From contig JAKSIK010000006.1 of assembly GCA_024398835.1 (NCBI GenBank), positions 1 to 64,000 on the forward strand: DNA of 64,000 bases. Reading direction: 5' to 3'. The position numbers were made by a program, and so were the translations under genes. Below are positions 19,394 to 28,662 of this stretch, piece after piece. Numbering within the stretch: the first letter of the stretch is position 1; each line of letters opens with the position of its first letter. The notes under the pieces are model-generated. The model was not told the DNA's origin, searched no databases, and worked only from the letters and a program-made list of their open reading frames with translations. Origin of the DNA: Fibrobacter sp. Its GTDB lineage: Bacteria; Fibrobacterota; Fibrobacteria; Fibrobacterales; Fibrobacteraceae.

Positions 19394-20656
19394 CTAGTTC
19401 CTCCCAAACACGATGACGCAGTTCTGGCCGCCAAAGCCAAAGCTGTTGTTCAACGCATAATCAAAACGGTGACTGCAGGCGCCATTTTCGCAAACATCCA
19501 GATGGATTTCCGGATCCTTGTTGAACACATTCTTTGTGCCGTGAAGCTTTTGCTCTTGCAGGGATTTGATGACGGCGATGGCTTCCAGGGCGCCGGCGGC
19601 ACCGAGAGCATGGCCCAGCATGGATTTTGTGGAATTCACTTTCAAGTGGTCCTGTGCGGCCGGCGATGTTTTTGCCGGCATGGACTGCCCGCCGAAAACG
19701 GCCTCGATGGCGCGGCATTCCGCCACATCGCCCAGTGGTGTTGAGGTGCCGTGAGTATTGATATAGCCGATGTCGTCGGGGTTTATTCGGGCATCCGCCA
19801 AGGCGTTCTGCATGGCAAGCATCACGCCCTTGCCGTCTTCCCTCGGAGCGGAGATGTGGTAGGCGTCGGCGCTGAAGCCAACACCAGCGATGCGCGCAAG
19901 CACTTCAGCGCCCCGTGCTCGCGCGTGAGATTCACTTTCCAGGACGAGCACGGCCGACCCTTCGCCCATGACGAACCCATCTCGGTCCCTGTCGAAGGGT
20001 CGCGACGCCGTCTCGGGCGAATCGTTCCGCCGGCTCACCGCATGCATGCTGGTAAAACCAGCCAGCCCGAGGGGATTCACCGTCTCGTCGGAACCACCAG
20101 CCAGCATAATATCCGCCCGACCCAGACGTATCTGGTCCACAGCACTGGCAATGGAATGATTGCTAGTCGCACATGCAGAAGTCACAGAAAAACTGGGCCC
20201 CATCCAACCCAAACGATTGGAAACCTCTCCCGATGCCATGTTCACAATGGACATAGGGATGAAAAATGGGGAAACCCGGTTGGGACCGCGGGTAGAAAGT
20301 GTCACCGCAGCTTCATAATAGTGCTGCATGCCGCCAATGCTACTGCCAATCACCACACCACTTCGGGCAGGATTTTCTGCAGCGGCATCCACACCTGCAT
20401 TTCGCAAAGCCTGCTTCGCCGCAAAAACAGCATACATCACATAGCGGGAAAAGCGCTTCAAATCCCGTTCCGAGCAAAACTCGTTGGGGCCAAATTCTCG
20501 TACCTCCCCCGCAATCTGCGAGGTAAAGGCGCTTGCATCAAAGCGTTCAATGGGAGCAATGCCGGACTTGCCCAGCAGCAAATTCCGCCACAGTTCCTCA
20601 GGAGAATTTCCTAAGGCGGAGACGCAACCCATGCCTGTGACGACTATATTTTCCAT
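19394..20656 (-). CDS. fabF: 3-oxoacyl-ACP synthase II
   Basis: Condensing enzyme that elongates acyl-ACP with malonyl-ACP. 420 residues with the Cys-His-His triad: VTSACATSNHSIA (nucleophile Cys about 166), NTHGTSTPLGD and KSMLGHALGAAGALEA. N-terminus VVTGMGCVSALG is typical. The ATG at 20656 has no Shine-Dalgarno; a TATCTTTG box ends eight bases before it. Its first-gene position suggests an operon with the DUF2279-like and phosphatase genes. It is divergent from orn. Confidence 0.96.
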   Translation of the reverse strand: MENIVVTGMGCVSALGNSPEELWRNLLLGKSGIAPIERFDASAFTSQIAGEVREFGPNEFCSERDLKRFSRYVMYAVFAAKQALRNAGVDAAAENPARSGVVIGSSIGGMQHYYEAAVTLSTRGPNRVSPFFIPMSIVNMASGEVSNRLGWMGPSFSVTSACATSNHSIASAVDQIRLGRADIMLAGGSDETVNPLGLAGFTSMHAVSRRNDSPETASRPFDRDRDGFVMGEGSAVLVLESESHARARGAEVLARIAGVGFSADAYHISAPREDGKGVMLAMQNALADARINPDDIGYINTHGTSTPLGDVAECRAIEAVFGGQSMPAKTSPAAQDHLKVNSTKSMLGHALGAAGALEAIAVIKSLQEQKLHGTKNVFNKDPEIHLDVCENGACSHRFDYALNNSFGFGGQNCVIVFGRN

Positions 20657-20664
20657 TTCAAGGG

Positions 20665-20672
20665 CAAAGATA
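20665..20672 (-). promoter_or_regulatory. -10-like TATCTTTG box of fabF
   Basis: Matches TAnnTTTG. TTGATA lies 21 bases upstream of it. The eight-base distance to the ATG implies a leaderless or nearly leaderless mRNA. Confidence 0.4.
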
Positions 20673-20720
20673 GAAAAAACGGGTTTCCATCGCTATCAAA
20701 AAAACTCATTTTACTATTTT

Positions 20721-21266
20721 ATGGATATGCCAAAGCACTCAAGAAATCTGGTCTGGATGGACCTTGAAATGTCTGGCCTCGAACCAGAGAAAGATGTCAT
20801 CCTGGAAATCGCCACCATCGTCACCGATGGAGACCTGAATGTGCTCGCCGAGGGCCCCGTCATCGCGGTTCATCAGCCGGAAAACGTGTTTGAGGGCATG
20901 GACGAATGGAACACGAAGCACCACAATGCAAGCGGGCTCGTGAACCGCTGCCGCCATTCCCGCTATTCGCTCTCCGACGCGGACCAGGAGACACTCAACT
21001 TCATCAAGCCCTGGACCGAAAAGGGGAAGAACATCCTCTGCGGCAACTCCATCACCCAGGACCGTCGCTTCATGTACAAGTACATGCCCAAGGTTTCTGA
21101 GTGGCTCAACTATCGGAACATTGACGTGAGTTCCATCAAAGAGCTCACCTTCCGCTGGTACCCCAAACTGGAAGAATTTCAAAAAGACAAGAATCACGAG
21201 GCTCTGAGCGACATCCGCGAGAGCATCGCCGAACTTGCCTACTACCGCAAAACGATTTTTAAGTAA
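20721..21266 (+). CDS. orn: Oligoribonuclease
   Basis: Degrades two- to five-base RNA oligomers to mononucleotides and also clears pGpG from c-di-GMP turnover. 181 residues with DEDDh residues in WMDLEMSGL, VDPxxx-equivalent EGMDEWNTKHH, GNSITQDRRFMYKYMP and NHEALSDIRESI. The start could be the first ATG (20721) or the third codon (20727, MPKHSRNL), which is nearer to other Orn N-termini and fits a leaderless start from TACTAT at 20712. There is no ribosome site for either. Confidence 0.95.
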   Translation: MDMPKHSRNLVWMDLEMSGLEPEKDVILEIATIVTDGDLNVLAEGPVIAVHQPENVFEGMDEWNTKHHNASGLVNRCRHSRYSLSDADQETLNFIKPWTEKGKNILCGNSITQDRRFMYKYMPKVSEWLNYRNIDVSSIKELTFRWYPKLEEFQKDKNHEALSDIRESIAELAYYRKTIFK

Positions 21267-21286
21267 CCTACGGATTTTCGCATTAC

Positions 21287-22624
21287 ATGGAACTGCAACC
21301 CTACGAAAAGAGAATTAGAAACCGATACATCGCCATAGCTGTATTTTTTGCATGTTGTGTCTTTATCGCCTCCTGCATTTTTGGCGGTAGCGATGACGAA
21401 GATATGGCAGACACGCTTCCGCAGGCCGGGGAAGCCCCCATTACAGAACTTATGGCCGACAGCGCCAAATCCGCCTCTCCAAAAACGGCGAACAAGCCGC
21501 TTCAAAAGCAGGCAGAAACTACCGATGCAGAGGATTTAGCCAACACCCAAGCCTCCATTACAGACGCAGTCACTCCGGAAGAACCGCCTGAAGTCGAGGT
21601 CATTGACTCCACCCACATCAAAAAGCAGAAGAATGTGTTTCTGGCTGAAAAAATCGACCAGATGTTGCGCCGATTCAAGCCTCTCTACGGCGTTGTTCTT
21701 GTGGTAGACGCTCCTACCAACGAAATCATCGCCTGGGGCGAGCGCCGGGACGAGCAAATCCAGCAGCAGCCGGACTATTTTGTGCGGAACACCTTCCCCG
21801 CCGCCTCCCTCGCCAAGACCATCACCATCGCCGCGGCCATGGAAAGCAACCGCTTCTCCCTGAACAGCAAGATTCCCGAAATCGGGGCCCACCACACGCT
21901 GTACAAGCGACAGCTAAAAGTGCCCGAAAACTATACGGGCCCCACCATCGAGCTCCAGGACGCCTACGCCAAATCCGCAAACCAGCCCCTGGCCTACATC
22001 GGCATGAACGTGGGTGCCAAAAAACTGCGGAGCGCCGCCCACAATCTGGGCTACAACATGAACTTCCCCAGCGGCATTCCGGGTCGTTCCAGCTATACAC
22101 CGCCCGATACAGGATATGGGTTAGCCGAGGCCAGCTGTGGATTTACGGAAGCCACAACGCTGACGCCACTACTTGCAGCTGCACAAGTTCGTTCCATCAT
22201 CACCAAAAAACCTTTGGAAATCCCTTGGGCCGAAAACCTCGCCCCCTTCGCCCCCAACAAGCGGTTAGCGCTTGATGTAAGCAAGTTCAGCGACAACACC
22301 TACTATGGCGTTCGCGCCTCCATGATCCGCTCCATCACCAACGGCACCGCCCGCAAGCAGATTTCCACCAAGAACATGGCCCGGAAAAACTTCGAGGCCC
22401 TGGATATTGGCGGTAAGACCGGCTCTCTGGACGGTCATGATCCTTACGGACGCTATGAGTGGTTCATGGGATTTGCCCAATCCAAAACGGACAAGAACAA
22501 AGCTATCGTGGTGGTGATTCTCCAGATTCACGACTTGCAAAAGGTTCGTTCTCAGCCTGCCACCCAAGTGGCCGCCATGATTATGAACTACTGGGCGCAC
22601 CAGAACCTTTGGGAAAAGAAATAA
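21287..22624 (+). CDS. Penicillin-binding transpeptidase-domain protein
   Basis: Likely D,D-transpeptidase or D,D-carboxypeptidase acting on peptidoglycan. 445 residues: N-terminal hydrophobic segment (15-32, ending FIASC, so either a signal anchor or a lipoprotein), an acidic linker to about 115, then the serine acyl-enzyme fold with PAASLAKT (SxxK), AKSANQP (SxN) and GGKTGSLDG (KTG). No transglycosylase or PASTA domain. The triad is complete, so it should be active. It begins 20 bases after orn. Confidence 0.85.
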   Translation: MELQPYEKRIRNRYIAIAVFFACCVFIASCIFGGSDDEDMADTLPQAGEAPITELMADSAKSASPKTANKPLQKQAETTDAEDLANTQASITDAVTPEEPPEVEVIDSTHIKKQKNVFLAEKIDQMLRRFKPLYGVVLVVDAPTNEIIAWGERRDEQIQQQPDYFVRNTFPAASLAKTITIAAAMESNRFSLNSKIPEIGAHHTLYKRQLKVPENYTGPTIELQDAYAKSANQPLAYIGMNVGAKKLRSAAHNLGYNMNFPSGIPGRSSYTPPDTGYGLAEASCGFTEATTLTPLLAAAQVRSIITKKPLEIPWAENLAPFAPNKRLALDVSKFSDNTYYGVRASMIRSITNGTARKQISTKNMARKNFEALDIGGKTGSLDGHDPYGRYEWFMGFAQSKTDKNKAIVVVILQIHDLQKVRSQPATQVAAMIMNYWAHQNLWEKK

Positions 22625-22651
22625 CTAGTTTTTGAGTGTTTAGGACAAATT

Positions 22652-23575
22652 ATGGAATTATCTTGGTGGAATCTCATACCGACCTATTTTGACGGAACCG
22701 CCTTCCAGCTGGGGAGTTTCCCTGTGCGCTGGTACGGCATCATGTACATCTTCGCCTTCGTTACCGCCTACCTTACCATGTGGCACATCAACAAGAAAGA
22801 GAAGATGGGATACACCAAGGAACAGTTCGATAGCCTCTTCACCTGGATTATCGCAGGCATTCTCATCGGGGCACGCCTCGGCTATGTGTTCTTCTACAAG
22901 CCGGGCTACTTCCTCACCCACCCTCTGGAAATCATCCTCCCCCTCACAACAGATGCCGCCGGCACCCACTTCACTGGCATCGCAGGCATGAGCTACCACG
23001 GAGGCCTCATTCTCGGCATTCTCTTCATCATCATCGGCATCAAACGCAACAAGATGAAACTTTGGGAGACGCTCAACCTTGCGTTCCTCGCCGCCCCCCT
23101 CGCCTATACCTGGGGCCGTTTCGGAAATTTCATCAACGGGGAACTCTTCGGCGAAGTCACCACCAGCCCCATCGGCATGTGGTTCCCTCTGGCCCACGAC
23201 AGTCCCGTCACAAAGCCAATTCTCCATCACCCGAGCCAGCTCTACGAAATGTGCTTTGAGGGCGTGATTTTGTTCGCAGTTCTCTACAACCTGCGCCGCA
23301 TCCCCGTGCTTCGCGACAAGATGCCCTGCCTCTACCTGATGGGCTACGGGCTATTCAGATTCATTATCGAATTTTTCCGCCGTCCAGACGCCCACTTGGG
23401 CCGCATTGACCTGTTCGGCATGAGTCGCGGACAAACTTTATGCTCCCTCATGATTCTTGCAGGGGTAATTTGGCTCATTTGCCTGCTGATAAAAGAGCAC
23501 AAAAAATGCAAATCTGTGCAATCACAGGAACCCGCCAACAGTGCCACCGGGAACAAGGCTACCAAAGCAGATTAA
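22652..23575 (+). CDS. lgt: Prolipoprotein diacylglyceryl transferase
   Basis: Attaches diacylglycerol to the lipobox Cys of prolipoproteins; the substrates include the many lipoproteins in this window. 307 residues, about seven membrane helices. Family signatures: YHGGL, WGRFGNFINGELFG (the Lgt signature), HHPSQLYEM and FRFIIEFFRRPD. AGGA precedes the ATG. The tail after the last helix is 25 polar residues. Confidence 0.95.
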   Translation: MELSWWNLIPTYFDGTAFQLGSFPVRWYGIMYIFAFVTAYLTMWHINKKEKMGYTKEQFDSLFTWIIAGILIGARLGYVFFYKPGYFLTHPLEIILPLTTDAAGTHFTGIAGMSYHGGLILGILFIIIGIKRNKMKLWETLNLAFLAAPLAYTWGRFGNFINGELFGEVTTSPIGMWFPLAHDSPVTKPILHHPSQLYEMCFEGVILFAVLYNLRRIPVLRDKMPCLYLMGYGLFRFIIEFFRRPDAHLGRIDLFGMSRGQTLCSLMILAGVIWLICLLIKEHKKCKSVQSQEPANSATGNKATKAD

Positions 23576-23663
23576 ACCGAATTTCTAAAACAAATTAACG
23601 AGTTTCAAGGCGCAAATCCCGCAAAAGACGTTTTTTTTAATATATTGCTTAAAAGAAATTTAT

Positions 23664-23684
23664 GGAGAAAATTCTCCAAAGGAG
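23664..23684 (+). promoter_or_regulatory. Alternative hairpins at the ribosome site of the LPP20-like gene
   Basis: GGAGAAAATTCTCC (23664-23677) is a perfect inverted repeat. Its CTCC can alternatively pair with the real Shine-Dalgarno GGAG at 23681-23684 across a three-base loop, giving two mutually exclusive small stems. Confidence 0.35.
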
Positions 23685-23689
23685 ATAAA

Positions 23690-24238
23690 ATGAAAAAGTT
23701 GTTTGCTATTCTCGCCACGGCGGCATTCCTCGCCGGTTGTGCCAGCACTCCCCAAGAAAAGGGAGCCAGCATGCTGGTGGAAATGCAGAAAGAAAAGACC
23801 GCTCTTATTGATAAGGGCGTGGTTGCCGGTTTTGGCATTGGCGAATCCCAGGACGAGATGACGGCCTACAACAAGGCTGACCTTGCCGCCCGTGAAGACA
23901 TTGCCCGCGAACTGGAATCCAAGCTTGGAAACCTGAGCCGCTCCTACACGGAAGAAGTGGGTAGTGAACTCACAAAGCACTACGAAGAAATCACAAAGAA
24001 CGTTGTTTCCCAGACCCTCCGCGGAGCAACCCTCATCAAGGTGAAGACGGAAGCCACCGAAAAGACCATCAAAGTCTATGGTATCATGGCTCTGGATCCA
24101 AAGCTGGTGAAGGAAGCCTTCGAAGCCGAAATGCAGGCAAAGCAGGCTGATGTAGCCCGCATGCGCGCCGCCAAGGGCTATGGCGACCTAAACGCAGAAG
24201 TCGCCGCCTACGACCAGTTCAAGAAAGAAAACCAGTAA
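23690..24238 (+). CDS. LPP20-like lipoprotein
   Basis: 182 residues from the ATG at 23690 (GGAG six bases upstream). Lipoprotein signal ending FLAGC. The mature part resembles the LPP20/LPXTG-free lipoprotein fold: GVVAGFGIGES, alternating with NKADLAAREDIARELESK and a C-terminal strand KTIKVYGIMALD, the pattern of small proteins that recycle 'ArarDLAaqV' helices. C-terminal 30 residues are a charged coil. Function unknown; probably outer-membrane-associated. Followed by a strong terminator. Confidence 0.75.
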   Translation: MKKLFAILATAAFLAGCASTPQEKGASMLVEMQKEKTALIDKGVVAGFGIGESQDEMTAYNKADLAAREDIARELESKLGNLSRSYTEEVGSELTKHYEEITKNVVSQTLRGATLIKVKTEATEKTIKVYGIMALDPKLVKEAFEAEMQAKQADVARMRAAKGYGDLNAEVAAYDQFKKENQ

Positions 24239-24257
24239 TCCAAATTTTGCTGAACTT

Positions 24258-24290
24258 GAAAAGAGGCTCCCCATGGGAGCCTCTTTTTAC
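24258..24290 (+). terminator. Intrinsic terminator, probably bidirectional
   Basis: AAGAGGCTCCC AT GGGAGCCTCTT stem followed by TTT on the plus strand and by TTTTC on the minus strand. It separates two convergent genes. Confidence 0.9.
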
Positions 24291-24332
24291 ATGTTTCTTT
24301 CTTGCGAATCAATATAATACTTGAGGAGCATC

Positions 24333-25466
24333 TCATTTAATAGATGCTGGATCAATCTCACGAATAGAAACCATTTTATATTCAGCCTGAACAACATTGT
24401 TGGCATTTCCATCGGTACGCATAAGAACGGCCCCATGGCCCTCTAAAATTGCAGATTTGGCGTCCACCAAACCATTATAGCTTTCACAGCCGCTAATAGT
24501 CGCTGCACCGTTTGCTGCCCCGGACCAATCTGTACCGGCATCATCCGCCTCACCAACTTTTTCCCATTTGGCTAGGCTGGGTTCACCCCCAGATATGGAG
24601 TCGATATAGAGTTCCAAGTGAACCGAAGTCTCACTAGAATTATATACGATATACTTCATGCCAATCCACCGATTAACAGGAAGTTTTTCTCCACCCCAAA
24701 GTGGAGTTTGTACTCCAATCATTCCCATGCTCTGGTAGTAACTGTCCGGGTGCTTCCATTCCTTCTCAAAATCCCAATTTCCATCATGGCGGAACCGAGC
24801 ATAATAAGTACTAGCATCACAATTATTTCCTCCACTGGAGGCATGCCCTAAATTGCCACTGCGGACACCCACAACCATGCCGCCATAATCCGGCCCCCCT
24901 ACGGAAGCCTCGCCACGGCGATAGTAGCCAGTCCATTCCACATTTTTGAAAAACTGTTTTTGAGTGGAGTTGTTGTCTTTAGCATTAATATGGAAACGAG
25001 GGCCGGAACTCATCATCTGCATTACACCCTGTCCATCAATTTTGAAGAAAGGGTTTGCATCTCCAGCACTGCGGTTATCCGTCCAACCCGTCGGGTCATC
25101 CGGATCTCCGTCCCAGCTCACACCGCGTGCATTCCCGTTGCCCCAATGAGCCGACGTCCATTCAATCGTTCCTACCTTTGTGGCATAGAATTCCTTAGAG
25201 CCGAATACATCCGTCATCGCACCGCTAGCAGAAGAGCCAACAACCGCTTCACTAGAAATGCCTTGATGACTTTCGCTAGAAGCCATTCCATTTGATTCAC
25301 TGGAAAAAGGATTTTCTCCCATAGACGAAAAGCCTTCCTCCCCGCTCGAAAGATTTTCTTCACTATTGGACGAAAATCCCTCTATAGTATTGGAACCACT
25401 ATCATCGCCACAGGCAATAAACAAGGCGGCGGCAATAAGACCAAAGCATAAATTCAGAGATTTCAT
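24333..25466 (-). CDS. Lipoprotein with one copy of an unrecognised exported module
   Basis: 377 residues. The start at 25466 is chosen for its GGGAAAG site and for the lipoprotein signal ending FIACGDDSGS. A Ser/Glu/Asn spacer (about 25-80) leads to a 285-residue module starting DVFGSKEFYATKVGTIEWTS. Landmarks are YGGMVVGVRSG, YYARFRHDGNWDFEKE, WIGMKYIVYNSSETSVHLELYIDS and the closing SIREIDP. Two further copies are in the upstream gene 13 bases away. The beta-rich pattern and YYARFR..G...KE strand suggest a jelly-roll carbohydrate-active or lectin-like fold, which is only a guess. Confidence 0.8.
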   Translation of the reverse strand: MKSLNLCFGLIAAALFIACGDDSGSNTIEGFSSNSEENLSSGEEGFSSMGENPFSSESNGMASSESHQGISSEAVVGSSASGAMTDVFGSKEFYATKVGTIEWTSAHWGNGNARGVSWDGDPDDPTGWTDNRSAGDANPFFKIDGQGVMQMMSSGPRFHINAKDNNSTQKQFFKNVEWTGYYRRGEASVGGPDYGGMVVGVRSGNLGHASSGGNNCDASTYYARFRHDGNWDFEKEWKHPDSYYQSMGMIGVQTPLWGGEKLPVNRWIGMKYIVYNSSETSVHLELYIDSISGGEPSLAKWEKVGEADDAGTDWSGAANGAATISGCESYNGLVDAKSAILEGHGAVLMRTDGNANNVVQAEYKMVSIREIDPASIK

Positions 25467-25479
25467 TTTCTTTCCCTTT

Positions 25480-27705
25480 TTAACGAACAACAATGCGTTG
25501 CAATTGATTATTCACACGAACAAAATACATTCCAGCAGACGGAGCCTGCAATACAGATTTCCCTTGCAGTGAGACCTTCTGCAGAATTCTTCCCTGCATG
25601 TCCATAAGCACTGCATCTCTCTGCTGCACATCGGCAGATACATGAATGCTTCGTCCAGCCACAGCAACTGTAAATACCGGAAGAGCGGTTCCTTGAGCAA
25701 CTCGCATTTCAGCTCCAGAATTTGAAGATTTTGCATTCTTGATAGAGCTAGAAGACGCATCCAACGCAATTGAACTAGAAGAAGTCTCTTCCTCTGAAGA
25801 ACTTGAATGAGTCATAGGAATATTCGAAGGGTCAATTTCACGAAGAGTTACAAACTTGTAGTAGGGATTGTCGTTATCCGAACGCATCAGAGCCGTTCCA
25901 CCACCCTGCAGGATTGCGGTATAGGCGCTCGTAAGGCCGAATGCTTCACACCCTTCAATTATAGATGCATTGTTACTTGCCCCAGACCATGACTTTCCAT
26001 TGTCTTCCGCCATGCCTACCAGTTCCCACTTTCCCGGAGGTGTAGCGCTACTAGTAGAATCGATGTATAATTCCAGGCGTACGGTACTTTCGTCCTTATT
26101 GTAGACGATGTACTTCATGCCAATCCATTTGCCTACGGGGAGAGTTTTCCCGCCCCACAACGGATCCTGCTTACCTATGCCAGAGCCACTGCGAACGAAA
26201 CTGCCAGGATGCTTCAGTTCCTTCTCGAAATCCCACTTTCCCGAATTCATAAAACGGGCGTAATAGGTATTCGCTTGACAATCATTGCCCTCGCTAGACC
26301 CATGATTATCCGGCCCACTACGAAGGCCCACCACAAGGCCACCATGATCCTTGCCACCTTCAGCATTGCGCATAAAGTATCCAGTCCATTCCATATCCCG
26401 GAAGAACTGCTTTTGAGTATCCGTCAGTTCCTTGTCTAGAGAATTGATGTGGAAGCGAGGAATGTTGCTAATCATCTGCATGCGGCCATCTCCAAAAACA
26501 CGGAAATGATCCACACTGCTGCCATCGCCGCTCTGGTCATCGGCCCAACCCGTAGGGTCAAGTGAATCACGGGGCCAGTAGTTAATCGTGTAGTCCTTTC
26601 CATTGCCCCAATAGGCGGAGGTCCAAACCTTGTAGCCTTCCTTTGTCGGATATTTCATGGAAAAGCCAAAGTCGTCTTTGCCAACACCTGTAAATGTAGA
26701 ACCGGGCTTGGAACTGCTACCCGAAGAAGATGAAGTTACAGAACTGGAGGAATAGTCAATGTCGCCATATTCTTCCTCTGTAAATTTTGCAGTCGGGTCG
26801 ATTTCGCGAATGGTAACATACTTGTAATAAGGTTGGTCATCATCCGTGCGCATCAATATAATTCCGCCGCCATTAAGAATTGCCGTGTAGGCATTAGAAT
26901 ATTTACAACCCGAAATTGTAGCAGCTCCACCACTGGCTCCAGACCAATCATTACCGGCATCATCAGCCTCGCCTACTTTTTTCCACACCGCTTTTGAAGG
27001 ATTTCCTCCCGAAATGGAATCAATATAGAGCTCAAGGTGTACAGACGTTTCACTTGAATTGTACACAATATACTTCATGCCAATCCAACGACCTACTGGA
27101 AGAGAAGTCCCCCCCCAAAGATGGTCTTGATGGCCTATGCCGGAACCACTACGATAGTAGCTTCCTGGATGTTGCAATTCTTTTTCAAAATCCCACTTAC
27201 CGTCATTGCGAAAGCGGGCATAATAGGTATTGGCATCACAGTTGTTGCCACCCGAGGAGCCATGTCCGAGAGCGCCACTTCGAACGCCCACAACCATTCC
27301 GCCATAATCCTTTCCACCAAGGGCTTTTCTCTTAAAATAACCAGTCCATTCCACATTCTTGTAAAACTGCTTTGTACTTGCCCAACTTTGCTGACTATTG
27401 ATATGGAATCGAGGACCCGAGCCCAGCAATTGCATCTGACCATTGCCATCAATAACAAAACCGTCTCCTTCATTGGAGCTCCGATTATCAGACCAGTCAT
27501 AAGGATCATAACTATCGGCAGACCAGTTGGTACATTCTCTATAAATTCCATTACCCCAATGTTCCGAAGTCCATTCTACCGTCCCCGAGACAGTCTTGAA
27601 GAACTTCTTACTGCCAAAGACATCTGCCGCTGACTCTGCTGCCAAACTTACCGAAGCGCAAACCATCGTCGCGCATGACAATATTTTCAAAACACTCCAA
27701 TTCAT
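25480..27705 (-). CDS. Secreted two-module protein with T9SS sorting tail
   Basis: 741 residues. The start at 27705 follows AAAGGG; an earlier TTG lies inside that region. Signal peptide ends near SLAAES. Two copies of the module (about 25-305 and 345-625) share DVFGSKKFF/..., YGGMVVGVRSG, YYARFR/M and WIGMKYIVYN. Ser-rich linkers follow each copy. The last 70 residues (VAGRSIHVSADV, VLMDMQGRILQKVSLQGKS, GMYFVRVNNQLQRIVVR) are a type A T9SS C-terminal sorting domain, so the protein is exported to the surface or medium. It heads an operon with the lipoprotein paralogue. Confidence 0.85.
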   Translation of the reverse strand: MNWSVLKILSCATMVCASVSLAAESAADVFGSKKFFKTVSGTVEWTSEHWGNGIYRECTNWSADSYDPYDWSDNRSSNEGDGFVIDGNGQMQLLGSGPRFHINSQQSWASTKQFYKNVEWTGYFKRKALGGKDYGGMVVGVRSGALGHGSSGGNNCDANTYYARFRNDGKWDFEKELQHPGSYYRSGSGIGHQDHLWGGTSLPVGRWIGMKYIVYNSSETSVHLELYIDSISGGNPSKAVWKKVGEADDAGNDWSGASGGAATISGCKYSNAYTAILNGGGIILMRTDDDQPYYKYVTIREIDPTAKFTEEEYGDIDYSSSSVTSSSSGSSSKPGSTFTGVGKDDFGFSMKYPTKEGYKVWTSAYWGNGKDYTINYWPRDSLDPTGWADDQSGDGSSVDHFRVFGDGRMQMISNIPRFHINSLDKELTDTQKQFFRDMEWTGYFMRNAEGGKDHGGLVVGLRSGPDNHGSSEGNDCQANTYYARFMNSGKWDFEKELKHPGSFVRSGSGIGKQDPLWGGKTLPVGKWIGMKYIVYNKDESTVRLELYIDSTSSATPPGKWELVGMAEDNGKSWSGASNNASIIEGCEAFGLTSAYTAILQGGGTALMRSDNDNPYYKFVTLREIDPSNIPMTHSSSSEEETSSSSIALDASSSSIKNAKSSNSGAEMRVAQGTALPVFTVAVAGRSIHVSADVQQRDAVLMDMQGRILQKVSLQGKSVLQAPSAGMYFVRVNNQLQRIVVR

Positions 27706-27762
27706 ATTACACCCTTTTTTCAAGATAGTAAAATGATTTCTTTATAATGTAATAAATAATCA

Positions 27763-27799
27763 ATAAAAAAGGCCTGAGGTGCAAAAGCACTTCAGGCCC
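27763..27799 (-). terminator. Intrinsic terminator of rplY
   Basis: GGCCTGAAGTGC / GCACCTCAGGCC stem with loop TTTT, one mismatch, then six T. Confidence 0.9.
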
Positions 27800-27820
27800 G
27801 AGTTCTCTAATCTCCGAGAA

Positions 27821-28480
27821 TTACTTCTTGGCGTCGGCAGCAGGAGCGGCGGCAGCGTCAGCAGCAGGAGCGGCGGCAGCAGGTGCAGCAGCGGCAGCAG
27901 CTTCTTCAGCAGCGTCCTTCTTCTTAGCCTTAGAAGAAATGGAGAAAATCACAGTGCGAGGACCGGAGGCCAATTCCACGCCTTCTTCAAACTTGAACTG
28001 CTTGGCGTAGAAGGTGGTGTTGGTCTCGACATCGGAGATGTCCATTTCAATCACTGTAGGAATCTTGGTGGGAAGAGCGGAAAGCATCAGGTAACGAGTT
28101 TCCTGAGCAAAGATACCGCCCTGAGTCTTCACACCAACCGGAAGACCGGTCAGCTTCACAGGAACGCGAACCTTCACCTTGGTGTCTTCAGCGATCTTGA
28201 GGAAGTCGATGTGGATGATGTCCTGAGTGATGCAGTCCTTGTCGTAGTTGTAGATGACGGCCGGATTGCCAGCCTTGCCATCAATTTCAAGGTCGAGAAG
28301 CGTATAGCGCTTACCCGGAGCCAAGACCTTGCGAACATCCACTGCGTTAACGGTAATGTTCACAGCCTCAGCACCCTTACCATAATAGACCGCCGGAATC
28401 TGACCGGCCTTACGCAAGCGAGCATTGTTGCGGCTTGCACCTAGCACTCTCGAGGTGGCTTTGAGCGTTGTGAGTTCCAT
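27821..28480 (-). CDS. rplY: Ribosomal protein bL25 (Ctc form)
   Basis: Binds 5S rRNA in the large subunit. 219 residues: the L25 domain (1-95, with VLGASRNNARLRKAGQIPAVYYGKG and IIHIDFLKI), the TL5/Ctc beta domain (96-185) and an Ala-rich tail (AEEAAAAAAPAAA..., 30 residues) ending DAKK. GGAGATAAAAA precedes the ATG. It has its own terminator. tRNA-Gln lies just upstream, so both may be on one transcript. Confidence 0.95.
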   Translation of the reverse strand: MELTTLKATSRVLGASRNNARLRKAGQIPAVYYGKGAEAVNITVNAVDVRKVLAPGKRYTLLDLEIDGKAGNPAVIYNYDKDCITQDIIHIDFLKIAEDTKVKVRVPVKLTGLPVGVKTQGGIFAQETRYLMLSALPTKIPTVIEMDISDVETNTTFYAKQFKFEEGVELASGPRTVIFSISSKAKKKDAAEEAAAAAAPAAAAPAADAAAAPAADAKK

Positions 28481-28516
28481 TTTTTATCTCCAATTTGGAA
28501 TTTTGAAAAAATTTCA

Positions 28517-28588
28517 TTGGGGTAGCTGGACTCGAACCAACGAATAACGGAATCAAAATCCGTTGTCTTACCACTTGACGATACCCCA
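28517..28588 (-). tRNA. tRNA-Gln (anticodon TTG)
   Basis: 72 nt. Acceptor TGGGGTA / TACCCCA with discriminator A, D arm with AAGTGGTAAG, anticodon stem-loop CGGATTTTGATTCCG giving TTG, T arm GTTGGTTCGAGTCCAGC. CCA is not encoded. Confidence 0.96.
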
Positions 28589-28597
28589 ATGGTGGCG

Positions 28598-28605
28598 CAA
28601 ATATA
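28598..28605 (-). promoter_or_regulatory. -10-like TATATTTG box of tRNA-Gln
   Basis: Nine bases before the mature tRNA 5' end. The -35 region is weak. Confidence 0.45.
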
Positions 28606-28662
28606 GTAAAAAGGGGCTGAAAATAAAAGGGAAAAGGGGCCAAGACGGCTCAATTTCGGGTT

